From Trachelipus rathkii (lineage: Eukaryota; Arthropoda; Malacostraca; Isopoda; Trachelipodidae): a DNA stretch of 17,500 nucleotides. Shown here piece by piece: positions 9,060-17,500 of the stretch. A program made the position numbers and the translations under genes. The notes under the pieces are model-generated. The model made no database searches and was not told the DNA's origin. It was given only the letters and a program-made list of their open reading frames with translations. Within the stretch, counting starts at the first letter, position 1. Every line of letters starts with the position of its first letter. The stretch is from contig JABUQX010014671.1 in assembly GCA_015478945.1 (NCBI GenBank), positions 1 to 17,500 of the forward strand, written 5' to 3'.

Positions 9060-9370
9060 TTTCCTTGCTTGTATATATATTTTTATTTTTTATTTTTTTT
9101 ATGTTCTTTTTATATTGCTTTTGTGTTTTGTTTGCTAAAGTTTATATTTTGTGTTTCATATTTTATTTTATTTGTTTATATATATATTTTTTTGTTTTTC
9201 ATATTTTTTAAATTAGATATTTTCTGTTTTTTTTTTATATATATTTTGATTTATTTTCTTGTTTTTTCCTTTTTTTGTATTTTTTTTTTTATTCTTTTGT
9301 TTTCAAATTTGATATTCCCTGTTTTTTATCATTCTCATTTTTTTTTATTTTTGAAATCAACTCTTTAAAT
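9060..9370. repeat. T-rich low-complexity tract
   Basis: About 310 bp strongly biased to T on the plus strand, with scattered single G, A and C. The open frames through it translate to Phe/Leu/Ile/Tyr runs and are compositional artefacts. It could be an ancient polypyrimidine or reversed poly-A derived tract. Confidence 0.75.
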
Positions 9371-9519
9371 TTGAGTTTAGAAGTGTATAATAGCGTTTTC
9401 ATTTACTTTATATATATACATGCATGAATTTAATATATTATATACGACAAGAGAATTGGATGTTACATATCTGATATGTGATCTTTAAAGCACTTCTGCT
9501 TCTATCGAAAGTTAATAGA

Positions 9520-9971
9520 AATATGTATGTATGTATGTATGTATCTATGTAGGTTTATATATATTTGCATGTAGATTTGTTGTATGTAGATTTGTTGTAT
9601 GTATGTATGTATGTATGTATGTATGTATGTATGTATTTATTTATGTACTGTGTGTATGTAACAATGTGTGTATGTATGCTATATTTGTATGTATGTGTTT
9701 ATATATGTGCTTATGAATGTATGTATGAATGTATGGATGTATGTTTGTTTTATTTAAAGTATGTATGCTATTTATCTATGTGATTAATGTTTGTATGTAT
9801 GTATGTATGTATGTATGTATGTATGTATGTATGTATGTATGTATGTATGTATGTATGTATGTATGTATGTATGTATGTATGTATGTATGTATGTATGTAT
9901 GATATGTATGTACGTATGTATGTAATTGTATGTATGTATGTATGTATGTATGTATGTATGTATGTATGTAT
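9520..9971. repeat. TATG tetranucleotide microsatellite
   Basis: TATG repeats run imperfectly from about 9521, become uninterrupted from about 9791 to 9901 (roughly 27 units), and continue with a few breaks to 9971. Open frames across it on both strands (Met-Tyr-Val-Cys on plus, Ile-His-Thr-Tyr on minus) exist only because the repeat contains no stop codon in those frames. Confidence 0.96.
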
Positions 9972-10024
9972 AGAAAATCGAATCAAAACCTTCTTATGTA
10001 CAATTCAATCTAAACCTTCTTCTT

Positions 10025-10047
10025 GGGTTTGGGTTAGGGTATGGGGG
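10025..10047 (+). other. Regular four-tract G-quadruplex motif
   Basis: Four G tracts of 3, 3, 3 and 5 are separated by exactly three bases each (TTT, TTA, TAT). This meets the standard G3-N1-7 pattern for an intramolecular quadruplex. It stands in otherwise AT-rich sequence about 1 kb upstream of the Ig-domain exon and on that exon's coding strand. No in vivo function can be read from sequence. Confidence 0.75.
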
Positions 10048-10135
10048 TATAACTTTAATATATTTTTGACCATATGTTCAGATTATGTATTATCATATTT
10101 ATTCCTGTTTATTATATAATATAGTATATTTCTAA

Positions 10136-10158
10136 GATATATATATATATATATTTAT

Positions 10159-10216
<58 letters not shown>
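10136..10216. repeat. TA microsatellite
   Basis: Short TA dinucleotide repeat with two TTA interruptions, directly preceding the 10215-10650 minisatellite. Confidence 0.95.
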
Positions 10217-10217
<1 letters not shown>

Positions 10218-10650
10218 CTACTTAATTTTATTTTCATCTACTGAATGTTAGCTATACTTTAATCTACTTATTTTTATTTCTTTTTAAAAACTGAGTTTTA
10301 ACTATTCTTTTATCCACTTTATTTTATTTCTCCTTAAATAATGAATGTTAACTACTCTTTAACCTACCTAATTTTATTTCTTCTTATCTACTGAGTCTTA
10401 ACTGTTAATTAGTCTTAACTATTAACTATTAATTAACTACTATTAGTCATAATCTACTTAAGCCTATTTCTTCTTATCTACTGAGTCTTAACTATTAATT
10501 AGTATTAACTTAACTATTAACTATTAATTAACTATTATTAGTCTTAATCTACTTAAGCTTATTTCTTCTTACCTATTGAGTCAATACTCTTCTTTTATTT
10601 ACTTAATTTTGTTTTCTACCTAATTTTATTTATATTTTCACCTACTCAGT
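10215..10650. repeat. AT-rich minisatellite with 46-50 and 90-95 bp units
   Basis: Units begin AATCTACTTAATTTTATTTC or close variants, and contain (T/A)CTACTGAGT(C/T)TTAACTAT. Unit starts are at about 10215, 10261, 10311, 10361, 10451, 10546 and 10596. The two 90-95 bp units (10361 and 10451) contain an added internal expansion of TTAACTATTAA motifs. The array probably lies in the intron upstream of the Ig-domain exon. Confidence 0.8.
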
Positions 10651-11040
10651 TTCATTTGGTATTTGTTCACTCAATTTTTTGATTATTTTTCTTTTTATTT
10701 GGTTGTATTTTTGTTTTCTGCTATTATTTTTTTTATTCTTTTATTTATTTATTTCACATCTACTTAATCTTTTAAATTTTACTCAAATTTATAAAAATAT
10801 TTATATACCAATTTTATTTATTAATTTCTGCTAAATAATAATTTATTTTTTATTTACATATATTTTAACTACTATATGCTATATTGTATATTCTTTTAAT
10901 CCTTTTCAATAAACTAAATTTTGTTAAAGTTTTAAAAAAACTTTAATGGAAAATGTTTCTTTTCAAATTTATTTATTAATTAATAAAATATTTATTTATT
11001 TAATTTTAAATTTTTATTTAAAAATGAATTAAAATATTTT
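10651..11040. other. AT-rich sequence upstream of the exon, presumed intron
   Basis: Very AT-rich sequence with T-rich runs and no supported exon or repeat. It leads into the polypyrimidine tract and acceptor at 11041-11056, which supports intron on the plus strand. Confidence 0.5.
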
Positions 11041-11056
11041 TTTTCTTTATTTCCAG
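11041..11056 (+). other. Splice acceptor with polypyrimidine tract
   Basis: The sequence TTTTCTTTATTTCCAG ends in AG at 11055-11056, preceded by a pyrimidine-rich stretch extending back to about 11037. It fits the position where the long open frame begins. If it is used, the exon starts at 11057 with two bases completing a codon from the upstream exon (phase 1). Confidence 0.65.
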
Positions 11057-12024
11057 ATATGGGTTTCATTATCGTATCATGTAGGGAATTTTCACATCTT
11101 TCACAATTTGACAACACAATTAAAAGAGATTCGACAAATTCGGTATATTTATCGACAAATTTCACTTCTAAAAATTCCAATCATCAACTCTCGAATAACT
11201 TCTTCGAAAATGAGTTTTATTATTCATCTACATTCGACAATAAAAGAAACAGTCATCGTAAATGGAAGAAGTTAACAGCAACTGATTTAGCAACAAAATT
11301 GGTGGACTTTACAGCAAAACCGACAGAGATGTCTACAAAACTCTCGACAACAATTAAATTAGACAAATTAACAGCAAAATGTATAAGTCCAGCAGAAAAA
11401 TTATCAAAAACAGTATTAAAACTAGGAAATCGACAAAAGGATCAGGCAAGAACTACAACAAACTCATCAAACCTTTCAACAAATTCGACAACAACAACAA
11501 CAACAACAATATCACCTACAAAATTTTCACCCAATATTTGGAGCATAAAATTAAACAATTTTTCAAAATTTGAAAATTTTGATAAAGTTTTTGATCGTTT
11601 TAAAAGGGGGAGTAATACCCAAAAGTTTAAAAATCATAATAAATCTTTGCCATCCCATTATAATTCATTATCAGACCTTCCTATTCTTCCTTCTTTATAC
11701 CCCCACTCGTCAACTCCTCCAGGAATTTCATCCTTTCCCTTCTTAATGACAACAGATGATGTTCCAGAATTTAGACTCAAAAATAATTCATTCCAGTTTT
11801 CATCAATCCCTATCCATCATCGATCATTCAATGAAGAACCCCAAAACAGAATCATTAATGGATCCCTTCTTGATTGGGATTCCACGGGGGGATTATCCTC
11901 CAGCTCTGGAAAGGTATCCGCCACGGATCCTTACATCGATCCGGCCACCCCGAATCGCATTCGGGCTTTCAAAGGGAAAACGGCCATTTTACCTTGCTTC
12001 GTCAACAACCTTGGTCAAAGATCG
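11057..12024 (+). CDS. Internal or first coding exon of a Dpr-like immunoglobulin-domain protein
   Basis: Dpr proteins are arthropod cell-surface Ig proteins that pair with DIP partners in neuronal recognition. The exon is open for 322 codons from the ATG at 11059. About 290 residues are low-complexity and rich in Ser, Thr, Asn and Lys, with an (ACA)n-encoded Thr run and N-glycosylation sequons in the TNSSNLSTNST stretch. The Ig start follows: PYIDPATP, then NRIRAFKGKTAILPC, then FVNNLGQRS. AILPC (Cys at 11995-11997) fits the B-strand cysteine of a V-set Ig domain. NNLGQRS fits the RNLGDK/T segment that in Dpr proteins precedes VSWIRxRD. The exon stops at this point on a GTAAGT donor in phase 0. 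The C-terminal residues after 12024 in the raw frame are intronic (TTA repeat). No signal peptide is evident at Met11059, so either an upstream exon supplies it or the upstream frame continues through the acceptor. The N-terminal region is unusually long for the family. Confidence is high for an Ig exon and good for Dpr; the paralogue cannot be named. Confidence 0.78.
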
Positions 12025-12030
12025 GTAAGT
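12022..12030 (+). other. Splice donor of the Ig-domain exon
   Basis: TCG followed by GTAAGT (12025-12030) is a near-perfect donor. It lies where the Dpr-like homology stops and just before the frame becomes a poly-isoleucine translation of a TTA repeat. The first intronic codons happen to read V-S-Y, echoing the V-S-W expected from the next exon. Confidence 0.85.
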
Positions 12031-12035
12031 TACCC

Positions 12036-12470
<435 letters not shown>

Positions 12471-12479
12471 AGAATTATC

Positions 12480-12491
12480 ATTATCATCATT

Positions 12492-12586
<95 letters not shown>

Positions 12587-12680
12587 TAATTATTATTATG
12601 ATACCTTATATTTATTATATGCCACAAAATAATCTGATCATCATCATCACATCATCATCATTATTATTATTATTATGATT
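12480..12680. repeat. ATC trinucleotide microsatellite
   Basis: ATC repeats run without break from about 12492 to 12586 (about 31 units). A short ATTATT/TGCCACAAAATAATC spacer follows, then a second small ATC/TTA cluster at about 12635-12680. It lies between the TTA field on the left and the AAT field on the right. Confidence 0.95.
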
Positions 12681-12886
12681 AATATCATATTAAAAAATAT
12701 CACAAAAATTCCACTCGACACAAAATCATAAAATTTGAATTTTGAATTTTTAGCAAAACAAAATTTGGCCAAAGTTGCGAGATTAATTATTCATCACGTT
12801 CCACATGTTTAGCATTCTTAATCTGTCTATTTTGAGGAAAGCTTTTGGGACCAATGTTGATAGGATATTTCAGACCCCCAACTTTT

Positions 12887-13390
<504 letters not shown>

Positions 13391-14110
13391 TAAAATTAAT
13401 TTGAAAAGAGAGTATTAAAGTAAAAGACGGGAAGAAGTTTATATTGAGATTTTACTATAAGCCATTGAAACTGAGCTCGTGCTGCTCTACTCGTGAAGCG
13501 CTTTCGGATGGTGAGAGTAATAACGTTGTGTAAATGTTTCAATGATCTGAAAGTGGATGTAACGCCACTTATAACGGAAACACAACGAATACCCTCAGCA
13601 TGAGAAAGTCACAACATAAGTATAGTCCGAGTAAAGTATTTCAATATTTCAAAGAGGAATACCACGAAAATCCAGTTAACAACATAAAAGAAGCTTCTTA
13701 ATCATAACAAGAAAAATTGTTTTTTTTTTTATGAATTGCGCCTCAGGTAATCATTGCTCTTAAGGAAATATAAACCAGTGATAAATATAAAATATAATAT
13801 AATTTCAAATTTTTTAAACATTTTTAAATAACAAAAAAGTCAATGTACCTTATCTTTGCTAACTTTTAGAAATATTAATTTTATTTATTTATTTTTGTTA
13901 TTAGTTTGTTATTAATATTTATATTATCATATATGCTAAAATCTAAAAAATAAAATTATTCTTTGAAAATGTCCGAAGAGCACGGAAGAAAGCTCTGTAC
14001 TGTAGTTAAATCAATAGCTTTATTTTATTGAAGGATAATATTAAAGAAAATTTCTTATGTAAAAGAAATACTTTCTGGAGGCTTGAAAAAGGAACAAAAT
14101 CATACATTAA
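13391..14110. other. Non-repetitive island between AAT arrays
   Basis: About 720 bp of mixed-composition sequence. The part at 13430-13760 is less AT-biased than its surroundings. It contains GCTCTACTCGTGAAGCGCTT, whose minus strand reads CGAAAGCGCTTCACGAG. This faintly resembles the CGAAACGCG element beside the Penelope-like fragment at 15667. No open frame or confident homology was found. It may be another transposon fragment. Confidence 0.4.
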
Positions 14111-14700
<590 letters not shown>

Positions 14701-14915
14701 ATAAATTAAATTTCCAATTTTAAACTTTATTCAGATTAGAAAAATTCACATTGCTTATATAGAACAATATTTCATGACGAGTGGCAAATGATTAATAAAC
14801 CTCAATTTTAATCTGTATCTGAATAGGGGGTTCTACTAATTGCAACACAGTGTCGTGTCCGTTGGGACTAAATATAATTAATAAAAATAAGTATAAAAAT
14901 GATAATAATAAACAA
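14701..14915. other. Short unique island between AAT arrays
   Basis: About 215 bp of non-repetitive AT-rich sequence containing GGGGGTTCTACTAATTGC and a GTGTCGTGTCCGTTGGGAC segment. Nothing recognisable. Confidence 0.4.
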
Positions 14916-14916
14916 C

Positions 14917-14968
<52 letters not shown>

Positions 14969-15128
14969 TTAAAATAAATAATAATAATAATAATATAAAT
15001 AATACTAATAATAATAATAATAATATATAATAAATATAATATATATAATTAATAATATTTATAATTATAATTAAATTATAATCAATAATTATTACTATAA
15101 TAATAATAATAATAATATAATAATAATA

Positions 15129-15169
<41 letters not shown>

Positions 15170-15551
15170 ATAATAATAATAATAATAATAATAATAATAT
15201 AAATAATAATATAAATAATAATAATAATAATAATTATAGATAATAATAATATATAATAATAATAATAATAATAAGACATAATAATAATCAATAATAATAA
15301 GAACAGCAAATAACATAAGATTGAATAATAACATAATAAGATTATTAATAAAAACAGATAAAATTGTAATAATAAAATAACTAAATACAACAAGTAATAA
15401 TAAATAACTAATAATAATAATAATAATTAATAATATAATAATAATAATAATAATAATAATCAATAATAATAATTAATAATAATAATAATAAAATAATAAT
15501 ATAATAATAATAATAAATAATAAAATAATAATAATAATAAGTAATAAAAAT
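14916..15551. repeat. AAT trinucleotide microsatellite, imperfect
   Basis: AAT repeats with frequent single-base breaks (ATAAAT, CAAT, TATA). Several minus-strand open frames of 60-120 codons run through it and are compositional. Confidence 0.95.
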
Positions 15552-15666
15552 GTCGATTTTTTTCCAAGTTTCTAAATAGTTATTTCTGTACATAGTTTAA
15601 TTTTCTAAATAATCTTTGAAAACAATTTTACATGAGAAGAAGAAGATCCATATTTATTTACACTTT

Positions 15667-15708
15667 CCCGACGCGTTTCGTCCTCTAAACTTGAGCACAC
15701 TTCAGAGG
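15667..15708 (-). other. Paired-hairpin CGAAACGCG motif downstream of the Penelope-like remnant
   Basis: On the minus strand CCTCTGAA (from 15708) can pair with TTTAGAGG (to 15682) in an 8-bp stem with one G-U pair and an 11-nt loop. It is followed by GACGAAACGCGTC, which can form a 4-bp GACG/CGTC stem. It lies on the 3' side of the minus-strand GIY-YIG fragment. Motifs of the type CTGAAG...CGAAACGCG occur near the ends of some repetitive elements in animals. Penelope-like elements are also known to carry hammerhead ribozymes, but a full hammerhead core is not evident here. Confidence 0.5.
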
Positions 15709-15773
15709 ATTAATTCTTGTAGCGAATGAGTTTTAAATTAAAATATATCTTATTATTTATAATTATATTTAGT

Positions 15774-16130
15774 CTAACAGATAAATACATTAAATTTTAT
15801 GTTAATGTCCGGTCTGCTGGTTTTTGTGTAGAAGGCCTCCCGCAATTTTAAGTTTCTGACTTCACATGAATCCGTATTATATTTGTGAAGTGTTTAGAAA
15901 ATACTCGCTAATGTTGACTTGACAAGTGCCGTTTTGAAATGGTTCAAAGATTTTTGCTGGGACTGTCGCGATGTTGATATGCCCTGTCGACAATCGATTC
16001 GTCGTGTAACCAAATATATGTCGACGTACAGTCTACCTCAGGGCAGTTAAATTGGTAAACAACGGATGGTTGTCGGTCAAAGCATTTCTTGTGCTAAAGG
16101 AAGATGAAAGTTGTTTGGACTTATGGTATT
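15774..16130 (-). pseudogene. Penelope-like element remnant: GIY-YIG endonuclease domain
   Basis: On the minus strand the frame at 16063 reads VVYQFNCPEVDCTSTYIW, matching the GIY...YIG core of the endonuclease that Penelope-like retroelements carry at their C terminus; the final Gly is Trp here. Further on, after a frameshift or stop, it reads LKLREAFYTKTSRPDIN (about 15801-15851) and ends at a stop at 15774-15776. This matches the C-terminal EA(L/F)xI...P.(I/L)N block of the same domain. Internal stops (for example in the NL*TISK segment) show that it is dead. The reverse transcriptase part would lie right of 16130 but is replaced by AAT repeat. An isolated GIY-YIG gene of another kind is the main alternative. 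Confidence 0.6.
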
Positions 16131-16159
16131 TATAAAATCAAAGCGTCGAATATTGAATT

Positions 16160-16406
16160 CCTAAATAAATAATAATAATATCTAATAATAATAATAATGA
16201 ATATATAATAATAATAATATAATAATAATAATAATAATAATAATCAATAATAATGAAAAATAATTATAATATAATAATTATAATTATTAATAGTAATAAC
16301 AGAACAATAAATAATAATAAATAATCAAATAATAATAATAATAATAATAATAATTAATAATAATAATAAAATAATAATAATAATAATAATCAATATAATT
16401 AATAAT

Positions 16407-16441
<35 letters not shown>

Positions 16442-17032
16442 TTAATAATAAATAATAAATAATAATCAATAAAATAATCAAATGATAAAGTTTTAACTTG
16501 AAACAAGTATTAAGAAGCCGACATATCTTTTATGATCCGCATCCAGAATAAAATAATACAATAGAGAATATTATAATAATATAACAAATAATATGATAAC
16601 AAATTACAACAAGACAAATATTCGAAAAATATAGAAATAATAATAATAATACAAATAATAATATATGATAATATAATAATAATAATAATACTAATAATAA
16701 AATACATAATAATAAATAATAATATAATAATAATAATAAATAATAATAATAATAAATAATAATAATCATAATAATAATAATAATAATGAATAATAATAAT
16801 AATTAATATAAATAAATAATAATAACAATAACAAAACAATTAAAATAATAATAATAATTAATAATAATAATATTAATAATATAATAATAATAATAATAAT
16901 GAATATAATATAATGAATAATAATAATAATAATAATACATAATAATAATAATATAATAAAAATTAATAAAAATAATAAAAAATAATTAATAATAATAATA
17001 ATAATTAATAATAATTAATAATAATAAATAAT

Positions 17033-17105
<73 letters not shown>
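16160..17105. repeat. AAT trinucleotide microsatellite, imperfect, with a short island
   Basis: AAT repeats with many TATAAT, ATTAAT and AAAT breaks. A non-repeat island at about 16483-16640 has no recognisable content. Minus-strand open frames here are artefacts. Confidence 0.94.
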
Positions 17106-17107
<2 letters not shown>

Positions 17108-17115
17108 TAGTATAT

Positions 17116-17232
17116 TATTAGTACTTCATTTATGCAGCTTTTTTTGAGTTTACTTGTAAATGGCAATATAGTAATAGTATTAGTACTTATTTATATAGCT
17201 TTTTTTGAGTTTACTTGTAAATGATATAAGAG
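17116..17232. repeat. 63-bp tandem duplication
   Basis: Copies at 17116 and 17179 both begin ATTAGTACTT. Both then carry AGCTTTTTTTGAGTTTACTT and GTAAATG, with a few differences between them. It lies between the AAT array and the LINE fragment at the right edge. Confidence 0.85.
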
Positions 17233-17245
17233 AATTTTAATTTTT

Positions 17246-17500
17246 TAATTCTCGAGGTAAATCGTTATAGACTTTAGCACATTTATAGCTAACTGCTTGT
17301 CTAGCTTTTTCTAACCTATAGAAAGGAGGATTTACGTGAGCACTATTTCTTAGATTTATATCTCCTTTTTGCAATTTGTTTATTATGCAAAGTTAGATTA
17401 TTAGGAAGTTACAATGTTATTTTGTAGTATCGTTTGTTGCCTGTTCTTTTATAGAGCAATAATTCATTGGTCCTTCAATTGGTAAACATTTTAAGTTTTT
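17246..17500 (-). pseudogene. C-terminal fragment of a LINE reverse transcriptase, entering from the right edge
   Basis: The minus strand reads LKCLPIE near the window edge, like the L(G/K)WLPI block found after the catalytic core in CR1/jockey-type elements. After a stop and frameshift it reads CIINKLQKGDINLRN, then PPFYRLEKARQ, then VSYKCAKVYNDLPREL and a stop. The (K)xYNxLPxE(I/L) ending is the usual C terminus of these reverse transcriptases. The last 50 or so residues are in one frame and only mildly decayed. It is distinct in sequence from the fossil at 5440-6590. The rest of the element, if present, lies beyond the window on the right. Confidence 0.65.

Noticed and set aside
9531..10119. 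Met-Tyr-Val-Cys repeat open frames on plus and Ile-His-Thr frame on minus
   Set aside because: The TATG repeat lacks stop codons in these frames. The same DNA is open on both strands, as expected from a tetranucleotide repeat.
13430..13760. Second Penelope-type end motif (CGAAAGCGCTTCACGAG on minus)
   Set aside because: Similarity to the 15667 motif is limited to a few bases, with no accompanying GIY-YIG blocks. It is kept only as a note on the island.

Overview
This is a repeat-dominated eukaryotic window, most likely from an arthropod and probably a decapod crustacean. The reasons are degenerate TTAGG (arthropod telomere-type) arrays, very long TA, TATG and AAT microsatellites, several dead non-LTR retrotransposon fragments, and one spliced coding exon that resembles the arthropod Dpr family of immunoglobulin cell-surface proteins. 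I see no prokaryotic operon, CRISPR array, rRNA or tRNA. The species assignment is inference.

Layout. 110-850 is a four-copy satellite-like tandem repeat (about 175 bp per unit). 1122-1438 is TA-rich. About 1535-3106 is a plus-strand, heavily mutated reverse transcriptase fossil. Part of its C-terminal coding sequence has been amplified into a 20-bp minisatellite (2355-3000). At 3107-3487 an inverted-repeat element carrying TTAGG repeats abuts that fossil. 3747-5120 is TA microsatellite. About 5440-6590 is a minus-strand jockey/CR1-type reverse transcriptase fossil with an intact YADD motif. A second, larger member of the TTAGG-carrying inverted-repeat family lies at 6654-7318. 7700-8880 is a family of about 90-165 bp repeats in both orientations, including a 500-bp imperfect palindrome (8156-8657). 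9060-9370 is T-rich, 9520-9971 is a TATG repeat, 10025-10047 is a G-quadruplex-type motif and 10215-10650 is an AT-rich minisatellite.

The only convincing gene is an exon at 11057-12024 (+). It encodes a long Ser/Thr/Asn/Lys-rich stretch followed by the first strands of an Ig domain (first Ig cysteine at 11995-11997). It ends at a consensus GTAAGT donor where Dpr family members continue with VSW. The rest of the Ig domain was not found in the window, so the downstream intron is inferred to run past the right end. 12036-17105 is mainly TTA, then ATC, then AAT microsatellite. Islands in it include a minus-strand Penelope-like GIY-YIG remnant (15774-16130) with a hairpin motif at its 3' side. 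A minus-strand LINE C-terminal fragment (17246-17500) enters from the right edge.

The genes do not form a pathway. The picture is a long-intron neuronal-type gene whose introns are filled with microsatellites and transposon fossils. The most unusual items are the TTAGG-carrying inverted-repeat elements, the minisatellite derived from retrotransposon codons, and the 500-bp palindrome.
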